DNA from: Perilla frutescens
Lineage: Eukaryota > Streptophyta > Magnoliopsida > Lamiales > Lamiaceae
Assembly: GCA_026008535.1 (NCBI GenBank)
Contig: BRKX01000006.1
Span: forward strand, 36,258,664-36,322,663
DNA: 64,000 nucleotides
Reading direction: 5' to 3'
The notes beneath the pieces are model-generated. The model did no database searches, was not told the origin of the DNA, and worked only from the letters and a program-made list of their open reading frames with translations. The number at the start of each line of letters is the position of its first letter. Within the stretch, counting starts at the first letter, position 1. Below, in pieces: positions 21,276-32,518 of the stretch. Position numbers and translations under genes: made by a program.

Positions 21276-22835
21276 CCCCATTCATTTAATGAATTTCAGG
21301 TTGAGGAGTCGGAGCCCGAGTAGGAGCGGTGTGAATACAAGAAAACCCCACAAGCTTGTGTTATCTTTTGCATGCTCTTCTTTTGAAAATACTCTCATTA
21401 TTACTATTATTATTACATTGATCACTCTTTTTGCTTTATGATCAATGATTATTGGGGATGGGAATAGCCCGATCTTTTGTAGGTTATGATGTATATAACT
21501 TGATAACTATGCAAAACAATTGAAATGTGGGTCGTTCGACCTTGGAGCCTATTACGTATGAAGTATGTTGTTGACCTTATATTTTGCATGTTGATTTAGG
21601 ATGCTAGACGGGCGGGTTATGACAACCTATGAGCCCGATAAGTTAGACGATTGCATGTTTTATGTGGATGGGCTTGTCCAATGCTTCCTTTTGATAATAT
21701 ATTGTGTCATAGTATAGATTCAATAGATTGCATGCTAATTCGCGAAAATTTTACATTGAGAATTATGACGTCATGCCTAGTCATGCTTTTTGACCTAAGC
21801 TTCCGCTCATTTTATTATATATGCATAAAATTAAGTAAGTAAATGGTATGTTAAGTGACATGGCCAAACGGAGTAGTTTGGGGTGTTATATTCTCTTATT
21901 GTGGAACAGTAGTCTTCTCAGCAGATTCAGAGGATGAACTCAGAATATCTTCCTTCTTAGTAGGTTCTGCAACTAAAGGTCTCTTTATGATATTTTTCTT
22001 TCCCTTGGCAATAGCAGCAGCAATGGTTTTCATTATTAGGCTTAAGGGAATATCATCTTCCCTGTCTTCATCATCTCCTTCAGAAGTAGAAGGTTGAGTA
22101 GGCGACTTCTGCATGATACTTGCAGGGGTTAAGGTCTCTGCAGTGCTTTTCTCAGTAGCATGTTCCTTAGCAAGATTAGAAACATCTTTAGGCATAACAG
22201 GATCATCAACAGCAGTTCATTTCTCTTTCTGAAAGGCTTGGCAGCAGGTGCTGTGACGATTTTCTTTGCAGAAGGGGCTGCAGTCTTCTTTGATTTCTTA
22301 ACTATAGTTCTTTTTGTTCTTACCTTCTTTTTGTCGATGTCGTATGATCGTGCAACTTCCTTTAACAGATCTTGGATTGTAAGACTTTGAGTCTTTAATT
22401 TCTTTGCATAAGAGATAATTTCTTGTTCTTCTATTTCTAAGTCTTCTTCTTCTTCTTCTCTGTGGAACATTTCAATCAATTCATCAGTATCTTTTCTAGA
22501 TAATTCATGATGAAGTGTTCTCTGAGCAAGTTTCTTGTAGGATGATTCACCGCGAACCTATCTATCAAACTCATCCTCCTCGTAAAACTGATCTTGAGGA
22601 TTGGAATATGTTGCTTTTCCATATACCTTATCCTGGGCTTCATGACTTTCTTGGGATGGACGAGTTTACACTTAGGTGCCATCGACAATTTATGAGAGAT
22701 TTGCAAGAATGATCAATGAAAAACAATGGCAAAGCTATGGAATTATTTTCAGGTAACTCAAAAGTGTAGAAAGAGATAAAGGTTTATGATTTCAGAAATT
22801 TGAAACTAATAATCAATCTCTCTAAACAACTAAAC

Positions 22836-22844
22836 ATATATATA
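22836..22844 (-). promoter_or_regulatory. TATA-like element upstream of the C extra ORF
   Basis: TATATATAT lies about 155 nt upstream of ATG 22,682, in the gap between the pol stop and the extra ORF. F has TATA-like sequences in the same relative place before its extra ORFs. Confidence 0.4.
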
Positions 22845-23084
22845 ATGGGGTACTCCATTCAAAGCATAGGCTCAGGTTTCCGTTAGACTAAGAAACCGGA
22901 GAGAAATCCCAAAAAATCAGAGATGATGATTGCACGTCAGAACTAGCCATCGACAATGATGTAATCAGGGTTTGAAAAATGTTCATGTACATTTGGAGGA
23001 ACATTTATGGGAATGTCCAGTCCCTTTGTGCAGTAATGGTCTTTCCTGCTGAGTGTGAAATAGACACACTCATACTCCTCTTCT

Positions 23085-23690
23085 TGGTTTTACTGAACCA
23101 AGCACACCCCAAGGGATGCTCTAAGTTTCTCAAATCGAGCAGGATCCAGACCCTTAGTGAAAAGATCAGCTAGTTGATCTTCGGTCTTCATGTGTTCAAT
23201 CCTCAGAACTTCTTCTTCAAATAGCTCTCTAATGAAGTGATGTCTGATGTCTATGTGCTTTGTCCTTGAATGATTAACTGGATTCTTGGAAATATTAATA
23301 GCACTTATATTGTCACAATACAGAATAGGTGTATCATGAATGAATTCATAGTCCTTCATCATCTATGTCATCCAGATGATCTAAGTAGAGTTGCTCCCTG
23401 TTGCGATGTATTTACTTCTGCTGTAGATAAGGATATGCAATTCTACTTCTTACTAAACTAGGAAACAACATTTTTTCCTAAAGAGAAACAAGCACCTAAT
23501 GTACTTATTCTGTCATCTGGAGATCATGTCCAATCAACATCACATTATACAGTAATGCTTGCATTTGTGTCAGAAGTATACCATAATCCGGAGTCTGCAG
23601 TTTCATTGATGTACTTGATGATGTTCTCAACAGCCTTCATATGACTCTTCTTAGGACAAAACTGATATCTGGCACACACTCCCACATTGT
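23085..23690 (-). pseudogene. Element C pol C-terminus: RNase H
   Basis: Copia RNase H end, with ILYCDNISAINISKNPV and HSRTKHIDIRHHFIRE motifs and the tail LADLFTKGLDPARFEKLR. The reading stays recognisable up to the insertion point of E at 23,694 and carries stops near 23,362 and 23,458. It continues the RT at 35,516-36,425. Confidence 0.85.
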
Positions 23691-24894
23691 ATGTGTAGCA
23701 CCCCAAACCCGGAGGGGTCAAGGTGCTAATGGAAACACACGCGAAGGAGAAAATCCCATAAAAAAATTTCCAATTAGAGTAATCAAATTGAGATTTGCTA
23801 TATCAAGAAGCTTACGTTTACTAGTCAAACACCAAGAATCAATATATTTGACTTAATCAAGAACCAATAGAAATAGATCTTAAGAAAACGGACTGGTCAA
23901 CTACATTAAAATAATAATAGTCAATTCGTGAAACATAACGTGACCAAAACGCTCATAGGTGTACACGTGGCAAAAGTCAAAGTTCAGCAGAAGCATAGAA
24001 ATTAAGAATCATACAGTTGACCATCACCAAAGCTCACAGCGGAAGCATATGAATCATATAATAGTTTGACCATAACAAATAAATTTAAAAGACGGTCAAC
24101 TAAAAACAAAAGGTCCCCATTGGTCCACATCCGCCACCCGCCATCATCAATTATCTGTAAAACATTTTAAATAATGGGGCTGAGTGCCAGAAAACACTCC
24201 GTGGACATACTCATACATTCCTCTCATAATTTGCATAAAAGAATTAACAATAATCATAATAAAGATTTCACATTTGACGTCACAATTCATATGCTCATTA
24301 AACATAGTGGAGACCGACCCTAATGTGATCACATATCATCTATAGCATATTCATAATATATTCGGATATCCTCATATGAGTCGTATCAAATCCACAATGA
24401 GCAACATAAACATAAATCATAATTCATTTTTCCATATTGGACGAAAGTTTAAATACATTTTCGAAAGAGTTTTGGTAAGTAAGCCCACCTTCTAGCTAAA
24501 TGTAGCTGACGCTTTAATCTCAACTTGCACGTGCTAAGCCTGCTGCCTCGGGTTAAGACCTACACATAAGGGCTATGTCTTAGAAACTTATTAGGGTAAT
24601 TAACCTATTCTATAATGTAAATAAGGGTATAAGGTATATCTATAAAATAAAGTCATGAAAAGACGACGCCTAAAGATCAAACGGGTAATCCTAGCTTTAA
24701 GCAATACCCGAGCCCTTGATCGAGTATAACATATGGATTAAAATCATAATACTTAAAGTAAGGTTTGAAAGATAATACAACACCAATAAAGTATTACTTA
24801 TAATATAATATGCTTAATTTGAATTAACTTCAAAATTAAACAAAAATAGAAAAAGAAATAAAATAATTAAATACATAAATAAAATTGTAGTAAA

Positions 24895-25702
24895 AAAGAC
24901 TTGAACCCATAACCTTAAATGTAAAATAATGATACCTTAACCACTATACCAAATGATTTAATACAACATAAAACAAACTGTTTTTAATTAAATAGCTTCA
25001 TAAATGCAATGAATTACAAAATAAGCATTAAAACTGCACCAAATGGTTTTGAACCCTGGACCTCCTAAACACCAACAGAGCACTTAACGACTAAGCTAAG
25101 CCATGTTTTCGAAACTAATCCTCTTTAATTAATTATATATTTAGTCCAGAAAGCTTTTATGATAAAAAGATTAAAAAGGAATAAAATTACTTCAGTAGGA
25201 TTAGAACCCTTAACCTCTTAGACATTAATCTAAACACTAACCATTAAACCATATCGAAATTTTACTTGATGTTATTAATTATATAAGGTTTAAAATCATC
25301 TAAGTTAAAAATAATTAAAATGAAATAAAACTACATTAAGAAAGGTCGAACCCTTACCCTTTTAATTAATAAATCTGAACCTATCCATTAAGCTAGATTC
25401 AATTTTCGAAATATATGGCTTGATTTTAATTAATTAAATTTGAAACAGAGGACATTAATTACAATAAAGGAGATTTAAAAAAATGCATGTATGAAGGTTT
25501 GAACCTTAGACCTTTTGATTAATAAATTTGAACATATCCATTAAGCTAGTTACCATTTTCAAAATTTACACATGATTTTAATTAATTTAAAGTTGAAACA
25601 GAGAACATTAATTACAAAAAGAGATTTAATAAAATACATGCAAAAAGATTTGAACCTTAGATCTTTTAGAATTAATTTAATCATCAACCATTAGGCTACA
25701 CA
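24895..25702 (-). repeat. Array of six tRNA-like modules in the E 3' LTR
   Basis: Six diverged units at plus-strand 24,895-24,955, 25,045-25,104, 25,198-25,254, 25,343-25,400, 25,495-25,552 and 25,646-25,702, spaced 145-153 bp. On the minus strand each has an A-box-like stretch (such as TAGCTTAATGGTTAAG or TGGTATAGTGGTTAAGG). About 30-40 bp later comes a B-box-like stretch (GGGTTCAAGTC, GGGTTCAAAACC, GGTTCTAATCC, GGGTTCGACC, AGGTTCAAACC, AGGTTCAAATC). The first and last units run into a T-rich terminator-like tract. The units lie in the sense orientation of the element, downstream of its TATA box. They are not intact tRNA genes. Confidence 0.75.
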
Positions 25703-26368
25703 ACCTTATGAAAATATTAATCTGTACTCTTTATTAAATAGTTCATAGATCTAAAAATAAAAATAAAAAAAATAAAAAGATAAAAATAAAAATAAACACA
25801 TACAAACACACGCCCAAACACGCACACACAAACAATCAACACACACATACTCACGGTAAAACACGCACACACAAGCACAAATCCATCTCTTTTCTTTTTT
25901 TCTTTTTCTTTTCTTTTCCTTTTCATTTTATTAGTCAACCATTTAATATCTAAGGTGTTCAAGAACACCAAGAACACCATAAACAAAATAAAAAATGTAA
26001 TTTAAATTCACTCATCCTAAACAGCCCCTAAATAACAATATATAAACTAAAATCGAAAATAAAGTTTAAATATAAAGAAAGAAATGAGGTATTAAAAGGC
26101 TAGGGATTAACCCATTTTTAGATCCGAAAATCGGAAGCCTAAACCTCAAGATTACTTAAAAAAAATCGAAGAACAAGAAAGAGAAGAAGAAGAAGAATCT
26201 AAAAATGTAATTGCATGTAAAAAAAAAGGGTGCCGGAATTTTTCCGACCGGCGGCGCCGGCGGGGAGGAGGGGAGGCGAGAGGGAGGTGAGAGGGAGAGA
26301 GAAGAGAGGGATGGGGGCTAACCTAAAAATGGATCCTCCAAAATGACCTAGCTAAGGAGTGGAATGGG

Positions 26369-26377
26369 TATTTATAT
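26369..26377 (-). promoter_or_regulatory. TATA box of the E 3' LTR
   Basis: Minus-strand ATATAAATA, about 300 bp from the LTR 5' end. The 5' LTR has the identical site at 35,209-35,217. Confidence 0.65.
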
Positions 26378-26675
26378 CCCTCCATATCTTAACCTAAATT
26401 TTAATTAAATTCCTAATTAAATCATAACTTGGCCAAATGAAGTCCCACTTAGGTGAAATTAGTCTCTATGGACATGTATCAACGAGCACTATCATCTACC
26501 ATATTCGATCGTCTCGTTCCGATAACTATAGGTCTCGAAAATAATTAAAATATAAATGGGCTAAAAAGCACATGAATTGGGCCTAAATAATAAAATGCCT
26601 AAATTTATTCATTTGGGCCATGAAATCATAATTAAAAATAGAGTTGGGTCTATTATTAAATCTTGGGGTGTTACA

Positions 26676-26693
26676 AATCTACCCCTCTTAAAA
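26676..26693 (-). promoter_or_regulatory. Element E polypurine tract
   Basis: The minus strand reads TTTTAAGAGGGGTAGATT right before the LTR start TGTAACACC and right after GGGACGAAATTC, the classical chromovirus arrangement. Element G has the same block. Confidence 0.85.
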
Positions 26694-26710
26694 GAATTTC
26701 GTCCCGAAAT

Positions 26711-28468
26711 TCAAGTACCTGGTAAGGTTAGGTTTGGATATTGCCTCCTGATTTCTTCTTCAATTTCCCATGTGGCTTCATCCTTTCCGTGCCTGCTCCA
26801 TTGCACTTTCACTAGCACTGTCTCTTTGTTTTGTAAATTTTGAACCTTGCGGTCAAGAATCGCTATTGGAGCCTCTTGGTAGGTAAGATCAAGATCTACC
26901 TCCACATCTTCATCGTGTACAGTGTGACTTGTGTCAAAAACATATTTACGTAGCATCGACACGTGGAATACATCATGTACTCCTCCTAGTTTGGGTGGCA
27001 GAGCAAGCCTATAAGCAACTTCTCCTACTCGATCGAGAATTTCATAAGGGCCAATGAAACGTGGTCTCAACTTCCCCCTTTTCCAAAACAAATTATTCCT
27101 TTAACCGGGGATATCTTAAGGAAGACTTTATCTCCTACTTCAAAGTGTAAGTCTCTTCTACACTTGTTCGCATAAGACTTCTGTCTATCTTGAGCTTCTT
27201 TAATTCTGGTTCGTATTTTGTTGGCGGCTTTCTCTGTGGCTTGCACCAATTCGGGGCCCAGAATTTTCTTCTCTCCAACCTCATCCCAATATAGTGGTGA
27301 TCTGCACCTTCGACCGTACAAAGCCTCATAAGGTGCCATCCCAATGGTCGCCTGATAGCTATTATTGTATGCGAATTCCACTAAAGGCAAGTAGTCTTCC
27401 CAACTTCCACCCTGATCCAGAACTATAGTCCTCAACATATCTTCAAGAGTTTGTATGGTTTTTTCTGATTGGCCATCAGTTTGAGGATGAAAAGCAGTGC
27501 TAAAATTCAGTCTGGTTCCCATAGGATCTTGCAAACTTCTCCAAAATTTTGAGGTGAAACGTGTATCTCGATCTAAAGTAATAGACACAGGAACTCCATG
27601 CAAACGAACAATCTCTTTGATATAGATTTGAGCCAGTTCATCTAATCCCAACCTATGTCTTATTGGCAAGAAGTGTGCTGATTTGGTCAATCTATCAACA
27701 ATAACCCAGATTGTCTGGTTATTGCGTACTGTTTTTGTAACCCAATGACAAAGTCCATTGTAATGTGTTCCCATTTCCATTCAGGGACTTCGAGTGAGTT
27801 TAAAAGTCCAGCAGGTCATTGATGTTCCGCCTTTACTTGCTGGCAAACAAAACAGTGTCCTACGAAAGTCGCAATATCCCTCTTCATGCCTTTCCACCAA
27901 AAAGATTCCCTTAGATCTCGATACATTTTCGTTCCTCCGGGATGAGCAATGTACGGAGTGTTGTGCGCTTCTGCTAGTATCTCACGTTTTAACTCATCAT
28001 CTTGGGGTACACACAGTCGACTCCCAAACGTAAGTGCTTGATCATCGATTACAATAAATCCTTGGCTGTCTTCGGTGAGACTCTTCTCTCTCATCTTCTC
28101 AAGAAAGTCATCTTGGCATTAAGCCTCAACTATACGAGCTCGTAGGTTTGATTTCACTACTAGAGTTGCAATTCGAGCCTCTGTACTCTTCGGTGGTATG
28201 ATCACCTCCAAATTCAATTTAGAGAAATCCCTAATTAGTTGCTCTTGTTGGGTGAAGAGACAATTCATTGCCACCCTATTCTTTCTGCTCAAAGCATCGG
28301 CTACGACATTTGCTTTCCCAGGATGATACAAGATGGTACAGTCATAGTCTTTCACGTATAGATCTCACACTTGACTCCATAAAGATAGTGCCTCCAGATC
28401 TTCAAGGCATGAACAACGGCTGCAAGTTCCAAATCATGAGTAGGGTAGTTGACCTCATGTGGTTTCAA
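26711..28468 (-). pseudogene. Element E pol part 2: RNase H, integrase, chromodomain
   Basis: Continues RT in the same polyprotein. A TAG stop (CAG to TAG) near 28,467 ends the upstream frame. RNase H then lacks about 70 bp after its first third (junction near 28,362). The integrase zinc finger lies at about 28,050-27,820 (HPGGTKMYRDL, C..C near 27,840). A stop near 27,813 and a frameshift near 27,745 precede the core (27,780-27,067) with WVIVDRLTKSAHF and the HPQTDGQSE motif holding the catalytic glutamate. Another frameshift near 27,080 leads into the C-terminal GPYEIL and VHDVFHVSMLRKY motifs. The chromodomain-like end (ILDRKV...VLVKVQW..H..DEATWE) would bind histone marks and direct integration. 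Confidence 0.9.
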
Positions 28469-31147
28469 CTACCTAGATGCATAGGCTATAACCTTCCTGT
28501 TTTGCATCAACACACATCCTATTCCTTGCAGAGATGCATCTGTACAAACTATGAAACCTTCTGCTCCATCAGGAACAGTTAACACAGGAGCAGTTACCAA
28601 TTTCTTCTTAAGTTCTTGAAAACTCCCTTCACAGTCTTTTGTCCAAATGAATTTCACTCCCTTCTTTAGTAGTTGGGTCATAGGTTTTGCAATCTTGGAG
28701 AATCCTTCAATAAATCTTCTATAGTAACCAGCTAAGCCTAGGAAGCTACGAATTTCACCGACATTAGTAGGGGACTTCCAATCACTCACTACCTCCACCT
28801 TGGAGGGATCTACTTTGATGCATTGAGCCGAAACTATGTGGCCTAGAAAGATAACTTCATCCAACCAGAATTCACATTTGCTGAACTTAGCATACAACTT
28901 CTCTTTCCTCAATGTCTCCATTACTACTCTTAGATGTTCCTCGTGTTGTTTCTCATCTTTGGAGTAGATGAGTACATCATCAATAAATACCAGCACAAAC
29001 TTATCTAAGTATTGATGGAAAACTCGATTCATTAAGTCCATGAATACAGCTGGCGCATTGCTCAGTCCGAATGGCATCACCACAAACTCATAATGGCCAT
29101 ACCATGTCCGAAAAGCTGTCTTTGGTATGTCATCTTTCTTCACCTTCAACTGATGATAGCGCGATCTCAAATCAATCTTGGAGAAAACTTTAGCACCCTT
29201 AAGTTGATCAAACAGGTCATCAATTCGAGGTAGAGAGTACTTGTTCTTGATTGTCAATTTATTTAACTCCCTATAATCTATGCACATACGTAGTGATCCA
29301 TCATTCTTCTTGACAAATAACACAGGAGCTCCCCAAGGTGAAACACTAGGTCTGATGAACCCTTTATCCAATAATTCTTGTAGCTGGACTTTTAGCTCTT
29401 GCAGTTCCTTTGGCGCCATTCGATATGGTGCTTTTGATACTGAGGTGGCTACAAGGATAAGGTCGATAGTGAACTCTATTTGACGATCAGGTGCGACTCC
29501 AGGTAGTTCCTCAGGAAAAACATCTTGGTAGTTATGAACAACAGACACATGTTCAATGGTTACTCCTTTGGTCTCGTCCCCTATCAGGCTTACCAAGAAA
29601 ACTTGACATCCTTTCTTCTTGATCATCTTCATTGCCTTCATAGCTGATATCATAGGTATCACCGCTCCTACTTTTGATCCATAAAAAGTGAACTCTGGCC
29701 CTTCTGGCGGTTGGAGCGTTATTTCCTTCTCGCGACATCGTATTGTTGCACGATTTGCTTTAAGCCAATCCATCCTAAGAATAATATCAAAATCATTCAT
29801 TTCTAGCACATGCAGGTCTGCCTTAAGATAGTTATCATCGAAATTTAACTCTAATCCAGCACAGATCATACTAGCTACAAGCATCCTCCCTGATGGTATA
29901 CTTACTTCTAGGGGTTTACTCAAGTTTTCTCCTAAAATTCCCAACTTCTTATATGTTCTCATAGATATGAACGAGTGTGTTGCTCTAGTGTCAAAGAGTG
30001 CAAGTATTGGGGTGCTATGAATATCGATCATACCTGCCATATTCCCAGGTGCTTGAGCTGCTTGTTGTTGGTTCAAGGCAAAGGCACGTGCATTCCTAGG
30101 TGGTTGTTGTCCCTGGTTGTTTCCTTGATTGTTCCTTGCATTGTTTTCTTGGTTGATCCCGTGATTGTTCGCATAGTTATTCTCCTGATTGTTCCTCGGG
30201 TTATTCCCCTGGTTGTTCCTCGGGTTATTCCCCTGGTAGTTTCCTTGGTTGATCCTCTGATTATTTCCTTGGTGGTTTTCTTGGTTAACTCTCAAATTAT
30301 TCCCTTGGTTGTTTACTTGATTTCCCCTATTTCTAGGGCAGTTAGGAGCACTGTGTCCAGATTGCTTGCACCAAAAGCAAGCATTCATCCTCAAAAGACA
30401 AGTGCCATTGTGTCTCTTATTGCATGTTTGGCATAGTGGCTTCTCCACCTGTCTTCCAGAATTAACAGGTGGCCCAGTTCTTGCTTGCTTGTCATGCCTG
30501 GATTCATTCTGGTTCACGTTATCCCATTTTCTTTTTCCTTTTGAATCATGGTTCCTTTTTTCTTCCATCATGAGTAGTGATTCAATATCTTGAGCTCCGC
30601 TGAGTGTTTCAGCATAAGTGGCTGTACCCCGTCCAGCAATAGGGATCGCAATCTCAGTTCTTAGGCCTCTTCTAAAGCGGAGTGCTTTCTTCACATCAGT
30701 ATCCACTAGGTGAGGGGCATAGCGAGATAGTTGATTGAACTTCTTATCATAGTCATCCACAGTGAGAGTTCTTTGCTTCAGATAAGTGAACTCATTTTCC
30801 TTGCGTTCTCGATAGCTATCCGGTATGTATTTCTCCATCACAGCTTGTTTGAATTCATCCCAAGTGAGTGCAGCAAGATCATCAAGTGTCATAGTCCTTG
30901 TATGTGATTCCCACCAATAGTCAGCATCTCCAGAGAGTTGATAGATTGTACATGCCACACGATGTGCATCACCACAAGCTATGTGTGTGAAAACTCGATC
31001 CAATTTGCGCAGCCAAAGTTCCGCCTCTAATGGCTCCCCTTGACCATCGAATGTTGGTGGCTGATGACGTCTAAATAGCTCGACAATTTCAGTAGTATCA
31101 TCAGCCAGGGCATTTTGGTTTTGCAGTTGACGTCTTCTAGGCGGCAT
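28469..31147 (-). pseudogene. Element E gag-protease-RT frame
   Basis: Open frame of 892 codons from ATG 31,147. Gag occupies about residues 20-200 (PPTFDGQGEPLEAELWLRKLDRVF, DDYDKKFNQLSRYAPHLV). One CCHC zinc knuckle (CFWCKQSGHSAPNC) is near residue 260. A low-complexity Asn-rich repeat (NNQGNN) follows to about residue 350. The protease motif reads DTRATHSF, where family members have DTGATHSF: Gly to Arg in the active site. RT has YRELN, MPFGLSNAP and the catalytic FIDD near residue 720, then RNase H begins (TDAS). The frame ends at a nonsense codon after YASR. The long intact frame argues for recent activity. Confidence 0.92.
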
Positions 31148-31493
31148 CCTATTTTCCTGTATTAATCATGAGACATTAATTGCTAACACGATTTGGTAAC
31201 ATAAGTAGCACAAAAATACAGTATCATAAGATTTGAGACAATAAATTCATCAATTCATATCATAGAAGTGTCATAGCTCGGAGCTATAATCATGATGCCT
31301 CAAGAGAGGACTATTTCATACATACGTAATGACCATAAGTCAACAAAATAACATAGGAACTACATACTAGGCCAATACTAACCTACCTCATAGGGTGGTA
31401 TACAAAAAGAGGATTAAATCCACAAAAAGGCCTTAATATTCCTATGTAAAAAGGGAACATAATCTATATACATAGACAAAAGGTGATAATCAT
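31148..31493 (-). other. Spacer between E 5' ORF and gag
   Basis: About 350 bp of AT-rich sequence with no coding capacity. I see no clear promoter motif. Confidence 0.5.
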
Positions 31494-32165
31494 CTAGTGC
31501 TCAACAGTGCCCGAGCTATCCATGTGCTCCTCGTAGTCCTCCTCAGGATCCTCATCATCGTCATCCTCTATCAGCCATCCATTGTTATGCGCCTCCGGAT
31601 GTGGAATAGGAATATGTGCTGGGGCCGGTGCAGGCGCTGGGTCAGGCACAAGGGTCGGGACTGGTGCAGGTATCGGGGCTGGTACAGGTGCCGGGACTGG
31701 GGCTGGCTGAATGACCATCCAATCTGCAGGGGCAGGGGCAGGCATCGGAGCTGGTGCATAGAGAGGGTGCACGAATCTAGGTCCAATGACCAAAGCTGGT
31801 ACCGGTAGATATGTTGGGGGTTCACCCCATGTCGCCCATCTCTGGTAAATATGCGATGAGAAGCCCGGATAATCTGTGATATAATGCAAGGTCATAGGGT
31901 GGATCTCTGTGTAGTCTCCCAACACTCGAGCAACATAAGACACCCAATCCAGTGGTAGAGTGTGTACTAGTCGATTGGAAGCCTCCCAACCTGAGACTCC
32001 CGCAAGCGTGTCTCGTACCTCCATCCACATCTCAGTCATAATCGCGGTATGTCGGCCTACACTGTGTGCTGGATCACATACATAGGCATGGTACTCTCGC
32101 TAACGCCGAACTCGTGTGGGGATAAATCCTACCCTCTTCCTAGGTCCCTGAATAAAGTTTTGCAT
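31494..32165 (-). pseudogene. Element E accessory 5' ORF with Pro-Ala repeats
   Basis: A gene upstream of gag, not part of the usual gypsy set. The frame can be read from ATG 32,165. It meets one stop near 32,102 and is open from ATG 32,039 to the stop at 31,494 (181 codons). The N-terminal half is globular-looking (GWEASNRLVHTLPLDWVSYV). The middle is a Pro-Ala dipeptide run (PAPVPAPVPAPIPAP), and the C-terminus is acidic (EDDDDEDPEEDYEEHMDSS). The function is unknown. It lies between the 5' LTR and gag on the same strand, so it is probably on the genomic transcript. It may be a captured host gene or an element-specific leader protein. Confidence 0.6.
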
Positions 32166-32504
32166 CTGTAGGAAAAGCACTTAAGTCAGTCTAGGATCAA
32201 TATACTATATAGTAAGACATGAATAACTTAAAGGCAGTCTATATCCTAATAATCCACCTAGGTTCATCCTTATAGTGGGTGACATATCATATTTTCAAAG
32301 CAATTGTAATCGAAATAAATTTGACCGTAATTCAATCATATCATACATTAGTCAAAGACATAATTGATCAATCAAAATTTTATTGACATAATTTATACCT
32401 GACTGATGAGGCTTGGCATGGACGTGGAACCAATGGTAGTAGCATATATACAAAATGCAGATAATAGAAATTTAACAATTAACAGGCTTTCAGAGGATTG
32501 ACCC

Positions 32505-32516
32505 GCTCTGATACCA
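32505..32516 (-). promoter_or_regulatory. Element E primer-binding site (tRNA-iMet)
   Basis: The minus strand reads TGGTATCAGAGC two bases after the 5' LTR. Exact match to the usual initiator-Met primer site. Confidence 0.9.
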
Positions 32517-32518
32517 TA

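Larger units (their letters stand above)
19775..21890 (+). mobile_element. Gypsy solo LTR in the extra ORF of C
   Basis: 2,116 bp from TGTGATACCCC to GGGGTGTTATA, flanked by TTCTC on both sides (19,770-19,774 and 21,891-21,895). The terminal sequences resemble the TGTAACACCCC/GGGGTGTTACA ends of chromovirus LTRs such as E. Orientation is taken from the TATA box at 20,248 and the hairpin at 21,254. No coding sequence is present. The ORF of C continues on both sides once this and one TTCTC are removed. Confidence 0.85.
18185..22682 (-). pseudogene. Element C env-like extra ORF, split by a solo LTR
   Basis: Starts at ATG 22,682 (MAPKCKLVHPKK) and ends at TAG 18,185-18,187; bases 19,775-21,895 are foreign. 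The N-terminal half has acidic (REEEEEDLEIEEQE) and lysine-rich stretches, then another basic KKRK cluster near 19,590-19,600. The central domain (about 19,350-18,800) contains a VSEFYCNLA motif and a helical block with LTYNYGALFRILTHNCLP and CNYGEFVLGKII. It matches in order the domain in elements A and F and, from memory, the putative plant transposon protein family. The C-terminus is very acidic, ending in GDEQASDKSE. Several stops interrupt it. No clear signal peptide or membrane helix is seen. Confidence 0.65.
23694..26675 (-). repeat. Element E 3' LTR
   Basis: On the plus strand it runs from TGTAGCACCCC to GGGTGTTACA. A TATA box (plus-strand TATTTATAT, 26,369-26,377) lies about 300 bp from the LTR start, and a CT-rich leader and GC-rich palindrome follow it. 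Most of the 3 kb is therefore downstream of the promoter. It holds the tRNA-like array, an AC-rich microsatellite (about 25,795-25,880) and a hairpin at 24,180-24,201. Confidence 0.95.

Noticed and set aside
24895..25702. Functional tRNA genes on the minus strand
   Set aside because: A and B boxes are recognisable but acceptor and anticodon stems do not form convincingly; I call them tRNA-like modules only.
25717..25986. Hydrophobic minus-strand frame resembling a membrane protein, repeated at 34,534-34,824
   Set aside because: Product of the AC-rich microsatellite and AT-rich sequence inside the E LTR.
29975..30436. 153-codon valine-rich open frame on the plus strand
   Set aside because: Antisense shadow of the Asn-rich repeat of E gag on the minus strand.
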